Shown here: piece by piece, positions 35,524 through 47,280 of the stretch
Numbering within the stretch: position 1 is the stretch's first letter
Layout: the number at the start of each line of letters is the position of its first letter
Assembly: GCF_020360975.1 (NCBI RefSeq)
Contig: NW_025408669.1
Location: 5,704,001 to 5,768,000 of the forward strand
DNA length: 64,000 bases
Direction of reading: 5' to 3'
From: Hirsutella rhossiliensis
Taxonomy: Eukaryota > Ascomycota > Sordariomycetes > Hypocreales > Ophiocordycipitaceae
The notes under the pieces: generated by a model
Told to the model about the DNA's origin: nothing
The model's input: the letters and a program-made list of their open reading frames with translations, nothing else
The model's database searches: none
Program-made: the position numbers and the translations under genes

Positions 35524-36348
35524 GGTAAACGATTCCTGAAGCCACGAGCCAATCTGAAGCCGACGAGGACGATCGGGGAGGGGGCTCGCAAGCGCGGTCG
35601 GGGCGAGCGAGCAGGGGCTTCAGCTGAAGTTGATGAAGAGATGGTTTGTGCGTGTGGGAAAAAATGCACGGCAGAGAGAATTCTCCCACGGGTGCGACAG
35701 AGCGGAGCCCCAATGCCCCCCCCCAATTTGCAAAGCCACTGGGGAATTGGACCCCTACAAGCGGTTACAGCAGACGTGCTAGTGCACACATTCCAGCAGG
35801 TCACTCACTGACTCTCGCCCGTGTCCGACTCGTTGGGCCCTTTGGTGTAGATGGATTAAAGGCTGAAAAGCCACGAGCAGCAAAGCACACACAAGTCTCA
35901 CACCTCTTCATCAATGCCGCCCGCTCACCAGACTGCGGTTCGGCAATCCTCAACCTGTCCCGTGCATCTGCGTGAAATACTTGAGTTACTGGAGTAGCTG
36001 CCCTGGTTCCTCGGCACCATCCGCAGGCCAGCTTGTCATGAGCTACTTTGGTACTTGCTGCTGGCGTGGGGCCGCGACCGGCAGCCTCTCCAGCCCCCGT
36101 TGGCCGAGTCACATGACCCGGCGCCCGTCTGCCCCAGGGAAAAAAACCCGGCGGATCGGCGCTGCCTTTGCTCCCCGTCGGCAAGGCTGAATCAGAGCGC
36201 GCCAACAAGCTTTTTTCCCCTCTTCCCTGAAAGCCTTTCTTCTTTCTCTCGACGACTTCACGCTGCCGCCTCCATCTGCTGCAGCGCCCCATCGCCCGCC
36301 CGCCCGACCGACCGATCGAAGCACGCCCTCTTCGCCCCAGTCGCCGCG
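35524..36348. promoter_or_regulatory. Shared divergent promoter region of BFR1 and RPB5
   Basis: An 825-bp interval between the two start codons that must carry both promoters. C/T-rich tracts lie just upstream of RPB5 (36,208-36,345). No TATA box or specific factor site is convincing. Confidence 0.6.
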
Positions 36349-37204
36349 ATGGACGACAACCTTGCCCACGATGCCAAGGCCAAGGAGATGGTGAGGCTGT
36401 GGCGAGCCTGGAGGACGGTGCACGAGATGGTGGCCGACCGGGTATGACGCCCTCGACGACACACGCAAACACACGTACGAGGCTCCTTCTGACTGGCGCT
36501 GTGCAACTTGCAGGAATACGAGCTTGCCGAGGAGGAAGTCAACATTTCTCTCGACCGCTTCCGCGACGAATACTGCACCTCCGACGGCTCCGTCATGTAC
36601 GTCCATCGTCGCCCCCGTCGCCCTTTGCAGCGGCAACACCCCACAGTCTAGAAACCAACTAATCAACCTCCCACACAGCCGCGGCAAGTTGCAATTCTCA
36701 GCCCGCCCCAGCGACGCCATGGTGCGCAAAAACACCCCCCCCGCCACCGACGCAAACCCGGACCCCTCGACCGACTGCGGCCCCATCTGGGTCGAGTTCC
36801 TCACCGACAAGCAGTTTGGCGTCGGCCAGATCCGCCAGTTTGCAAAGTACACAATCTCAAACAACTACAAGACGGGCATCATGGTCACCCACGTGCCGCT
36901 GTCCCCCGCCGCCCGCAAGTCCCTCGCCAGCGTCGAGAACCTGGCCAAGATTGAGTGCTTCCTCGAGGACGACTTGCTCGTCAACATCACCCACCACGAG
37001 CTCGTGCCCCGCCACGTCCTGCTCTCGCGCGACGAGAAGTCGGCCCTGCTCAAGCGCTATCGCCTCAAGGAGACCCAGCTGCCCCGTATCCTGCAAAAGG
37101 ACCCCGTCGCCAGGTATCTCGGCCTCAAGCGCGGCCAGGTCGTCAAGATTATCCGCGTCAGCGAGACGGCCGGTCGCTACGCCAGCTACCGTCTGTGCGT
37201 CTAG
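36349..37204 (+). CDS. RPB5: DNA-directed RNA polymerases I, II and III subunit RPABC1 (Rpb5)
   Basis: Three exons: 36,349-36,441, 36,514-36,596 and 36,679-37,204, with introns of 72 and 82 nt. The product is 233 residues. Rpb5 is a subunit shared by all three nuclear RNA polymerases and forms part of the lower jaw contacting downstream DNA. The N-terminal jaw domain begins with a helix (KEMVRLWRAWRTVHEMV) and includes EEVNISLDRFRDEYC. The C-terminal assembly domain is unmistakable: ITHHELVPRHVLLSRDEKSA, LLKRYRLKETQLPRI, DPVARYLGLKRGQVVKIIR and ending GRYASYRLCV. An insertion (VRKNTPPATDANPD) makes it slightly longer than the yeast protein (about 215 residues). Confidence 0.96.
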
Positions 37205-37992
37205 ACCGTCACGGTGCTTATTCGACGGGCTGGGGATGTCTTGACAAGGCGGAGCGGTCAGGCGCCAGGCAAGGCCGGACGATTCGACCCCTCATGCAAG
37301 AATCAGGGGAGCGGCGGACCTAGAATCACGGAGAGGAAGTTGGCGTTTGCGGAGTATCGGCTTACATACCATGTTTACGGCATTTATTATCCACTGTATC
37401 TTTAGATGGCCCCCATCATGTCCAGTCCATCGTCCATTACCGCGTGTTCATCCATTATCAGTAGCCTCCGTTGCTGCCTTGCCTCCAGCCCCCTCTCACC
37501 TGGACACGCCGTTTGCCGATAAGTCGCGTCATATGTCATCAGAAAGCCGCTTTCCACGGGGTATATGCATCCCACCCACACGCATGCACACAGACACAAA
37601 GCCCGACGCCTTCCGCTTCACCGTCCCGCCAACGTCATTACCACGGCACACAGGCGTCTCGGCGCCCGCCGCAGAAAGACGAGACGGAACGGGAGCGGCC
37701 ATAAACCAATCCATGCCCGCTCCATGGTCGCCCATGAACGAGACAGCCAGAAACACCAGCCGAGAAAGATGCAACGCCACGTTCTCAAACGCCCAGGCAA
37801 TAGTAACCAGTGTCAGAAGGGTTAGGCAAAAAGCCAGGACCAAGGAAACCAGCCTTGAGATCCCGGGGCAAGAGTCGTGAGAAGTAAGGAAAAACAAGTC
37901 ATGGTATACATAAGCCATCGAGGTTCGCCGACGATGGGCAAGGAGAACGGTTATTACAAGGCTCAAGGGCGGCCGTTTGGTGTCCCGAGACC
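37205..37992. other. Convergent 3' region of RPB5 and the rhodopsin-like gene
   Basis: Probably 3' UTRs of both genes. A 155-codon minus-strand frame (37,529-37,996) overlaps the rhodopsin-like gene's stop and has a hydrophobic patch but no recognisable protein. No gene is called. Confidence 0.55.
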
Positions 37993-39521
37993 TCACTTGA
38001 GGAGACCGCCGGGATCCATGAGCTGCGGGCCGGAATCTCTCCGGCCGTCGTACCGCTGCACCGGTCGGGATTGCGGAATCGACTGTAGCTGGGTTCCGGT
38101 TCCGGGCTTCGGCTTGGGCACGTTGCCGTTGCGCGGCCCGGGATTGCCAGCGAGATCTTGCAGGAGCGCCGTGGAGCCTCGCTGCACACCTGCCGTGCCC
38201 GCCTGCACCGAGGCCGGAGGGGGATTGGTGGCTCGCGAGGGGCCGGAATCGGTAGCGGTCCGCGCGGCCTCGGGGTCGTCGAGCAGGCCGCCCACGTCCA
38301 GGAACGAGAGTCTCCTCGGCCCCGCGGGTGGCGGTGGCTGTTGGTGCGTACCCGGTCCGTGATGCTCCAGCCAGGCTGCACCTCCCTCGTTGCCCAGCCG
38401 GAGGGCCATGGGATTGGGAGAACGGGGGGACATGGGCGATAGAGGCTCCGACCCCGGGCTACCGGGCGGGTCCCGTAGGCTGGGGTCGGCGCCGAGGCCG
38501 ACGTCCCGGACGAGGTCTTCGTCGCTTCCCCACTGGCGGCGGAGGGTGGGAAGTCTGGTACTGGCGGCGGGGTCAAAGGACTCGGCCACGGAGGGGCGGT
38601 GAAACTTTTGCTTCTTGATGCCGCGGTCCCGGACAAAGGAGCCGAGGACGAGGGCGTTGGCCGAGGCGGTGGCGAAGATGATCTCGACCGAGGCCAGGAG
38701 GGATCGGGCCTGCTGGCGGCCGTGCTCGCGCAGGATGTGCGGCAATCGGTAGATGGTGAGGGCGACGACGGAGAGGCTAAGGGAGAAGAGCAGGATCAAC
38801 TGGGCCTTTCTCCGGAAGCGCATGCGGCTGCGGACGATGAGAGGGACGGGGAAGACGACGAGGAGGATGTCGGTGGCGACGTTGCACGTGGCCATTGTGA
38901 TGAGCTGGGCGTAGCCCTGGCGACACTGGCCACCCGGGTCGGGCAGGACCTGCCAGTGGAGGTGAAAGGGGCGGCACTCGGCGAGGTTGGTGATGAGGGT
39001 GGCGACAAAGGTGATGACGAGGGTCCAGCGGATGGCGAAGAGGGTCGAGCGGTGCGAGCGCTCCCAGGTGAGGTCTGTGAGTCGGGTGAGGAACTCGAGG
39101 ATGGCGTACTTGTAGATCCACAGCCTGGTTCAAGGTTGGAGTCAGCGCACCTGGTGCGAGAGAGGGGAAGAGCAAGGTTTACATACGTCGACGTGTAAAA
39201 GAAGCGACTGGCTATGGTGAGGCCGCTGGCAATCGACTTTTGGCGCAGCTGGGCCGGGGTGAGGTCGACGCCGGTAAAGTCGGCATTGCTGGTGCCCCAG
39301 ACGAGGATGAAGTGGACGCAGGCCATGCGCAGGACGAGGGGCACGAGGGCACAGGCGGCAATCTTGTCCTCGCGGAAGAGCCTCTCGGTGCGGATGAAGC
39401 GGCCGGTGATGCGGATGAGGATCATGAGGGCGCAAAAGGACGTGGCCCACCAGCAGACGAGCAGGGTGGGTTTGTCGTGGCGAAAGGGCAAGAGGGCGGG
39501 AGGGTCGGTGTAGAGGCTCAT
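37993..39521 (-). CDS. Seven-helix fungal rhodopsin-like (Pth11-related) integral membrane protein
   Basis: Two exons, 39,521-39,187 and 39,124-37,993, with a 62-nt intron (gtatgt..accag). The product is 488 residues. About seven hydrophobic segments fill residues ~18-285. The pattern is that of the fungal rhodopsin-like family: a first helix ending RITGRFIR, FFYTSTLWIYKYAILEFLTR, LAECRPFHLHW with the family Cys and Trp, GGQCRQGYAQLITMATCNVA, and FPVPLIVRSRMRF. The cytosolic tail of ~200 residues is Pro/Ser/Gly-rich and probably disordered. Members include Pth11-like receptor candidates and many uncharacterised proteins; the ligand is unknown. There is no CFEM domain at the N-terminus. Confidence 0.85.
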
Positions 39522-39600
39522 GCTGTGAGAGAGTTGGGTGATGGCTCGCCCGTCGACCTCGCGAGACGTCTCGACGGGGCGGGGGGATCGGAGGGCCGGA

Positions 39601-39655
39601 CGGACGAGGGAGCGGACGAGGGAGCGGATGAGGGAGCGGATGAGGGAGCGGATGA
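39601..39655. repeat. 12-bp tandem repeat, cggaYgagggag
   Basis: Four copies and a partial fifth of cggacgagggag / cggatgagggag lie in the upstream region of the rhodopsin-like gene. Confidence 0.85.
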
Positions 39656-40649
39656 GTGTTATTGGCGGTTGCGGAGCTGTGGGCGTCGCATGCGAGGACG
39701 CGAGCCTCGGCGGGGGATCTCAAGACTGCATGTGAGCGCAGACGATTGCGACGACAGGGCCGAGGCGGCAATGCTTGTGGCGGTGGCGGCGTCGGCGTCG
39801 GCGGTGGAACGAGGGGATCGATCCATGGAACGACGAGGGGTCCGGATGTCGGCTGGCGAGGAGGAGCGGCGGCGGCGGCGGCGGCGGATGGCGAGCAAGA
39901 GGGAGAGAAGAGCTAGGAAGCCATGCGGCGAGGATGGGGCGGGGGAGCCGTGAAGAAGTAACGCGTAGGCGGAGGGAGACGAGAAGGGCGGAGAGCAAGC
40001 GAGGTGAGGAGAGGAGGAGAGAGAATAAACAGGCAGTTAGTTGGTGGTGTTTTTTTCCCTGCTTCTTGGCACACATACAGGCGGTCTACCGACGGGAGCT
40101 CCAGTCGTCGCACGCAGGGAACAGCCCTGAAGCGAGAGGCGGCCGGGGTCTGAGCGCACCTGCAAAAGTGGCGGGTCGCGGGGAAGCCTGGGGCATGACG
40201 ATGGCTGATGGGCGTCAGGGGGCTTAATCTTGTGATGTTTACTTTTTGCCCTCTTTAGCAGTCTTCACCGCTGCCCTTTTTGCTTTCTGTAGCTGTTTCT
40301 TTCGCAGTCAACATGATTTTTTTTTCCATTCAAGACAAAGGGGCCATGGATCAGCCTGCATGCACTCACGGCAGGCCGCTGTATGGAGCGGGGATGCGAA
40401 ATTAGCCGTCGCATTCCGGGGGGGAGGGGGGGGTGAAGCGGTCCCCTCCAGTCACTCAGCGCATGCACTGGGGAAAGATGCGGTGATGGAGCGAGGTCGA
40501 GACAAAGCCAGGGTGGTCAAAGCTGCCGGAAGACGGCGCAACGGGCCTGGCAAAAAAAGAAAACCTTGTGCGAGATAACGGCCGGCGCACGCGTGGCAGA
40601 CATAGGCTGACGCCACCGGAGTAATAAAGATAGCCCCATGCACGCGCCT

Positions 40650-40685
40650 GGCTGCAAGAGGGGCTGCAAGAGGGGCTGCAAGAGG
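40650..40685. repeat. 12-bp tandem repeat, ggctgcaagagg x3
   Basis: Three exact consecutive copies of ggctgcaagagg. Confidence 0.9.
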
Positions 40686-41306
40686 CGGGACCAATAATAA
40701 ATGCATCAATCAATCCATCAGGGCTGATGTGATGAAGATGGGCGTCGATGAAGATCCTCCCTGCCTCGCCGCGGATCCCCATCGTGCAGTACCGTACAGT
40801 ACTGTACGGTGCTGTACTCCGTACCTACCTACAGTTGTACAGTGAAGAGGGACAGAGACGAGAGAGAGAGAGAGAGACGACGAGAGCCGGTCGGTGGGGG
40901 TCCGTCCCTCGGCGATGACAGGCGCTCCTTCCCTCCCTCCTCTTTCTCAGACCCTCCCCCCCCCCCCAGCCCTGCGCGTGGAGCGGTGCCGCAGCGCTGG
41001 GATGTGGGGAGGCCACGTACCGAGTACGACGCTCTCCGCACAGACACCCACGGAGATCTCGGTCCTCGATACATGGCCCGGTGGCAAAAGTAGAGTTTTG
41101 GTCGCCGGGCCTGATTGGCCGCCCAGCACCCGACGGCAGCACCATCGAGGCGAGGCGGGCCGGCCGCAGGAAGCCTTGCTTGATATCTGGTACTTGCATA
41201 ATTCATACCTGAGGTATCTTGTACAGTACACTGCACTCTAAGACTACACTACACAAAGTCGTCTACAAAAAGTCGTCTCACCGCATCCCCCAGCCAGAGA
41301 CGAACA

Positions 41307-41352
41307 CTGTAATTAACTTCTTATTAAGTTATACCTAATTATAATACAGTGC
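41307..41352. repeat. Short AT-rich imperfect inverted repeat
   Basis: The arms cactgtaatta and (reverse complement) cactgtatta enclose an AT-rich core in otherwise GC-rich DNA. It could be a small hairpin or a miniature-element relic. Confidence 0.4.
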
Positions 41353-42519
41353 TCTGCTCACAGCCACCCGTCCTCTTCTCCTTCTCCTGCGCAATCTCAC
41401 CCACCCACCACTTGCCCCCACCACTTGCCCCCGCCAGCCAGTCTCTTTCTTCCCCAATGGCCCGGCACGAATGCCCGTCTCGGCATCTGCCTGCGCTGCC
41501 AAATGCAGCCCGCTCAATCGACAGCCCTGCGAGCGCACCGGCACCTTCGCTCAACTCCCTACGTACTGACTGATGACGACAGCAGCGGTTCGGACCAACG
41601 CAAAACACCAACCGAACCTCGTCTCAACGTCCAATCGCATCGCCTCGCTGCACCGGCCACCTGACGGCGACACGTCCATGTCCCTTTGCCACCTTGGCCG
41701 TGGCCTGTCGCACCAACCAAAAAGCCTGTAATTACCTTGCAGTACTAATGTCCTGTAGGTACTGAAATACTAGCTGCTACTACTACTCCACACGTGTTCC
41801 CCAAGGCACATGGCCCTGCCTGCCCAACGCCTCCGTCAACGGCGCCTCCATCCCATCTAGCTTTATCTCATGTTCTACCCAAAATGCCTCTCCCACTTGC
41901 CGCAATACCTTACTTACAGCTGGCTTGCCGGCCCCGCTGGCCCGCTCCCCCGCCTTTCCCCGCCGACCCGAGGCCCCGACTCCGCTGAGCCGGCACCTTG
42001 GAATATCCATGCTGACGCCGCCGCCTCGGGCTCAGCTCCAGATTAGGCCCGCCGCATCCGTATTTGACTGTCACATAAATTTTAACTAATTTAAGTTACA
42101 TGCTCTCCCTGCTTGCTGACTACCGTCCTCGAATTTGTGCCAAGACCCTATACAGTTATACAGTTATACCGTTATACTACATCCATCCACCGCCGCTGGC
42201 CCCCCCGTCATCCGAAGCCCTGCATGACACCCTTATTCTCCTGCTCATCTTACCAATCCAAGAGTATAATTTAATTGGCCTCTCCTCGCCGCATCCTTTC
42301 ATCTCCGCGTCCCCCTCATCATCCTTCACCAGCCCGCACGTGCAACCACGCGCACCTATGAAAAGGGACATGCCTTGAAGGCCCACGTAAATTAGACTCC
42401 CATGTGTACACTTCCATGCGTGCCTCCAAAGTTAGTGCCCCTATCCAGGGACACCCCTATCCAGGGACCAATCGACACAAGACCATGCCGACAAGCTTGC
42501 GAGCTTCACCCAGCGCCCA

Positions 42520-45500
42520 TCAAGATCCCGGGCCCAGCTCCTCGACCACTCCCCGAATCGTCTGCTTATCCGCCTTGGCCCAGTCCACGCCGAGGAGCCT
42601 CGCTCGCCCCCGGCCGCCCGCTGCTGTCGTCCCGTCGTCCTCATCGCCCAGCACGCCCCACAGCTCGTCCACCACGGCGCTGCGCACCCGCGGCCACGGA
42701 TGAAACAAGAGCGCCCCCAATCTCCTCCGCGCCTCCTGCACCCCGCCGTCTTGCCCGTCATCGTCCGCCGCCCCACGCCGCACTGTGCATGCCACCCCCC
42801 CATACACCTTGACGCACGCCAAGAGCTTGCGCACGTTGCCCGACCGATAGCCCGCCCTCTGCGTCTGCCGACACAGCTCGCGCAGGCTCGCCCCGTCGTC
42901 CCGCCCAAACAGCCCGCAGTGGAAGAGAAAGGCGGATATCTCCAGCGTCGGCACCACCACCCGCTCCTCGCCCTGCCGTTCCCGGAGGTTCCGCAGCAGG
43001 CCGCGGCAGACGAGCCCGCCATTGGCCCGCGACGCCTCGCAAAATTCCGTCAGCGCCGCGCGACTGGCCATGACGAGGTCGTCGTTGCCCGTGTCGGCCG
43101 ACGTGACGAAACCCGCTAGGAGCTCGGCCATGCACGCCTCCGCGTCGGGCTGCGGGAGCCAGGGGTGCAGCCGTTGCGTCGAAACAATGTCAAGCAGTGT
43201 TTCGAAGTAGCCCTTGGACGAGAAGCCAAGGGTCCCGAAGCGGCTCGCGTGGCTTTGAGACGGGTTCGGTTAGCGAGACGCCACCCGGGCCTAGCATCTA
43301 AGACAAAGAGGGCGGGCGAACATGATCGGAAAGGAGGAGCGACAGCGTGGCACGGAGAAACAAAGGTAAAAGAAACACCCCTGCCGACGTGCTTACCTCT
43401 CTTGAAGCGCCAAGGCCACGGCAGCCTGAGCCTCTGGCCGCACGCGATCCAGCTTCTCGGCGGAGAGGCGCAGGACGCGGTGCAACAACGTCTTGACCGA
43501 CGTTGCCACCCACTCGTCCTCTCCCAGACGCCCATCGCCCAGACGCCCATCGCCCAGCCGCTCCCACAGGCACCTGGTCGCCCGCAAGGCCTCGACCCTC
43601 ACGTGCGAGCCCACGTCTCCCCGCGCGTCCGTTGTGTAGTCGCCGAGCCCGTCGCGCAACAGCTCCAGAAACCTCGCCGGCTCGGCCTGGATGACCCGGC
43701 CGCGTGTCAGGCTGACCAGGAGGGCAACCCTAGTGGCCACTTCTCCGTCCTCGTGCCAGCGCTCAATCAACGCCCCACAGGCCACGTCGATCCCGCGTGA
43801 GCCGCGGCCGTAGAGATCGGCAAGGGGCCGCGCTAGGGCCAAGGCATGAAAGTAGCCGTGGCCCGTAGCGGCCGCCCGGCTGGTCGGTTTATGCCGCACC
43901 ACCTCGGCCCACCCTCGCAGTAGCCTTTCCCGTTCCCCGGACTCAGACAAGACGAGGAGCATGAGTGCGGCTGCCGACGCCGGCTCAACCGTTTCTGTCT
44001 CATTTCTGTCGAGCCAAGCCGGAATCACGTCGCGCAGTTTGGAAAGCAATGCTTCAACCTCGGCCTTTCTCGACGGATTCACGTCAAAGGCCGAGACCAA
44101 CTCGATGAGTCTCCCGCTCCGCGACGGCGACAAGAGGTCCTTGCCCGTCTGCGAGAGTGCATGAGAGACGTTGGGCAGTGCTGTTGCTTGGACAAACGGT
44201 AGCAGGGAGATGACAAGCCTGCTAGCGCCTTCGGCAACCATCTCTGGCTTTCGACACGACACCGAGTGGCAGTCGGCGAGAATCTCCGTTGTATTGCTCA
44301 AGACGTTGCGCATCAAAGCAGCGTCCATCGACACCAGCTCCCAGTTGTGTGTGTCGTCGTTGCGGAAGACAAGGGTCAGGTGATCCATCATGGACGCAAA
44401 GCAAGACAGCAGACCGTGTCTCTCCTCGACCTGCCGCTTCGCAAGTGACTGCATCTGCTGCATCAGCCGCCGGACGGACCATTCGAACCGCGCAACCGGG
44501 CCTGCCGGATTGGTGCGCGACAACTCGGCCGTCAAGGCGCCAAAGGCTCTCCCCACAACTCGCCGCGAAGGGGCGTCGGCGTCTCCGATGCCCCTCCAGC
44601 CGAGTATGCCGTCCATCAATGCCTCGGCGTACTGGGGTGAAAGCCGGGCGACGCCGACTGCCACCTCGTCAACGGCGCGCGATCGTCTCGCGACGGCGTG
44701 GTAGTCGACCGTCTGAACAACGGCGATGCCCTGCTCCACGGTATCGGGATGCCGGCCGACGAGCTCCTGCAGGGCCGCCGAGGCACCACGTCGGATGTTT
44801 CCCGCAGGGTCCAAGGCCGCCGTCACGACGAGCTCGGTCGCGAGCACCTGCAAAATGGAGGCGGATGCGGGGTGCGCCTTGGCCGCAAAGACAGACTCGG
44901 AGGACACGGCAAGGAGCTCCTGGCTCGTGTATCGACGAGCAGTAGCCCAGATTCCGAAGCACGCAGCGTCGCGGACGTTGGCTCCGACGCTGACGCCCGA
45001 GGTGCTCCGCTGCTCAAAGGAGAGGCCGACGAGGAGGGCGTGCAGAATGTCCGACAGCTGTCCCGCGGGAGGGGATCGGCGGTAGAGCAGGTGGGACAGG
45101 GTCAGCATCAGGCCATGCCATTCGAGGTGGCTGACGGCGGACAGGTCGCGGACGGCCTTGGCCGCGGGCCCGCCGGTAGGGCGGGTCCATAGGATGTTGC
45201 GGTTGAGCGCTTCCAGGACAGCCTCTACGACCTGGGAAGCCATGCCTGGGTCCAGCTTGAGGGTGATGATGCTGAGGGATTTGCTGGCTGACAGCCTGAC
45301 TGGAGTGTCATTGTCCGACAGGCTCTCGAGGAGGTAGCCGATGGCGGTCTCGGTGAGCTCCGTGCTCGCCATGTCTCGGCGCGACTTGCGCAAGAGCGAG
45401 ACGACGACGGAGCGAATGACCTTGAGGATCATCTTGCGCACCAGAGCCAGCGTGACGAGCGCCTTGGACAGCCGGCTCTCCCCCAGCGTGATGTCGTAGA

Positions 45501-46479
45501 CGGTGTGGAAGATCAGGGGCAGGTACTCGTCCAAGTCGGACGTCTCGGCCGCCGAGCGCAGCAGACCGGCGAGAAACGAGAGGACGCCGAGGTAGAAGAA
45601 GGTCGTCTGCAAAGCGGTGTCCGGGGGCGGCTTTAGAGACGCGAGCGCCCACCGAACAAGGCAGTCGAGCACGCCGAGCTGCTGCATGTCCCTCCGCATG
45701 GCTATGCGCACGAGCAGCGCCTTGGCGGCATCCTTCTCCTTGCCCGGCGAGGAGAGGTACCCGACAGCCAGTGGCATCAGACGGAGCGTGATGCCGGGGA
45801 GATTCTCCGGCCACGCAAGCCCCGGGATGACGGGGAGGCCGGCGTGGTCCAGGTCGACGGACGAAATAGTGGACAGGTCAAAGGGGGCGAGCAGGAGGTG
45901 CGACAGCCAGAGCAGCACCACGTAGCGCTGCTCCCACTCCCAGCCGGGCCCCCGCGACTGCTCCCCTTGTGCCTCCTCGACGGCAGCAAGCAAGAGCTCG
46001 AGGAAGCGCGTCTCATTGCTGAGGAAGCGCACCACCACCTTTTCCCCGCGCACCTTGGAAATGGCGTACAGCACCCGGCAAATGGCCTGGTCGAGCGGCA
46101 CCACCGCGCGGCTTGACGTCGGCGCCGCGCCATGCTTGCCGCCGCGCCGCGTCTGCCGATACTCCAGGTACGCGTCTGCGAGGAGCGGGATCCAGCGGGG
46201 GAGATGAGGGTCCAGAAGCTGCGGAAGCTCCTGGAACAAATCGAGGACCTGGACGACGAGGTCAGTCGATGCCCAGTAAGCTCCAACAGGTCAACAGTCA
46301 TCCCCCACCGTCGTAGTCGCCTGCAGAGTCTCCTTGGCCCGCACAAAAGAGCGCACGCGCGGCTTCCCCTGAGCGTCGGGCTTGCGCACGAAGCCTCGTA
46401 GGGCGCGGTCGAGGTCGGCGATGAGCTCGGCCGACGCCTTTTGCAGCTTGACGTCCGAGTCAGCGTCAGGAGCGTCCAT
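42520..46479 (-). CDS. Tubulin-specific chaperone D (tubulin-folding cofactor D, Cin1/Alp1)
   Basis: Three exons: 46,479-46,309, 46,248-43,397 and 43,252-42,520, with introns of 60 and 144 nt. The product is 1,251 residues, the usual size for fungal cofactor D. It captures beta-tubulin and takes part with cofactors C and E in assembling alpha/beta-tubulin dimers. Recognisable features are the N-terminal FQELPQLLDPHLPRWIPLL, HEAT-like helical repeats throughout (TAIGYLLESLSDNDTPVRLS; GNIRRGASAALQELVGRHP) and a C-terminal repeat region with FETLLDIVSTQ. The first splice site (acg|gtgggg) is weak but bypasses an in-frame TGA and joins matching frames. Start at 46,479. Confidence 0.9.
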
Positions 46480-47280
46480 GGCTCGGCTGTCGGCGCGCAG
46501 CAGGCCTTCTGTATTTGTGACTTTCCGTTTCTCCTTTGGCTTCAGTCAGGCCCTGGGATGTGTCGTGAGGCAAGGTGAACGTCGAGGTCGAGTGTGGGGC
46601 AGCGGCCCGCCAAAGAGGGGCAAAAATGTCGTCGGTTCCAGGGTAGGCCCTCCATTGTTCGCCGATTCACGCCCGCACTATGTCGACTGCCCGCCGTGCG
46701 AGCCGCTGAATAGGATTCGAATAACATGACATGTCACACATTCAACCACTTGCGAATCAGGTACAGTAGAGTGGTGTTATGCGCAGCTTGAAAGGGCCGG
46801 CAGCGATTCACAATGCTGTCGGCCATGATTGGGGGTCAACATCGCCTTCTAACAACATGTCACATCATCTTGGGGCTCCGGTCATGGATTATACTTTTAT
46901 TGATTGGGAATCTTTGACAAGTATATGCAACCGACTGCGGAGTACATACATGCGTTCCATCCATGCCAGCCCGCTCTGGCCGGGGGTGACTTTCTATCTA
47001 CCTGGCACCACCGTGCTCTATGCCATCCAAGTGGTCGTGAATCAAGACATTATCAACGAGTTATTCAAAAATGTCTCTCTTTGGCCAAGCAAAGTGCAGC
47101 TTGCACCCCTGCGCTTTGCGCTCGCGGCTGTGTCGTGTCCTTTGCGGAAATATACCACGCAGCAGTAGTCTGCTGCTTCAAAGTAGATTATCAAAGATAT
47201 GACAGAGATGACTCAGATGAGGAAGAGAAAGGACGAAAACTATGGGAGAAAATGTTCAAAGCCCCTCGTGCAGGCACAAA
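46480..47280. other. Intergenic, cofactor D promoter and GH76 3' region
   Basis: A 129-codon plus-strand frame (46,779-47,168) has several methionines but no recognisable motif and is not called. The right half is presumably the 3' UTR of the GH76 gene. Confidence 0.5.

Larger units (their letters stand above)
39522..42519. other. Intergenic region with repeats, no supported gene
   Basis: About 3 kb between the rhodopsin-like start and the cofactor D stop. It holds short tandem repeats (39,601; 40,650), GTAC/TACC-rich sequence at about 40,785-40,830, a GA run at about 40,860-40,880 and an AT-rich inverted repeat at about 41,307. Frames of up to 150 codons are compositional. Confidence 0.6.

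Noticed and set aside
34462..35811. 449-codon plus-strand frame opposite Bfr1
   Set aside because: Leu/Val/Gly-rich shadow of the highly biased codons of the real minus-strand coiled-coil gene.
46779..47168. 129-codon plus-strand frame between cofactor D and GH76
   Set aside because: No recognisable motif or coding bias and no splice-consistent extension.
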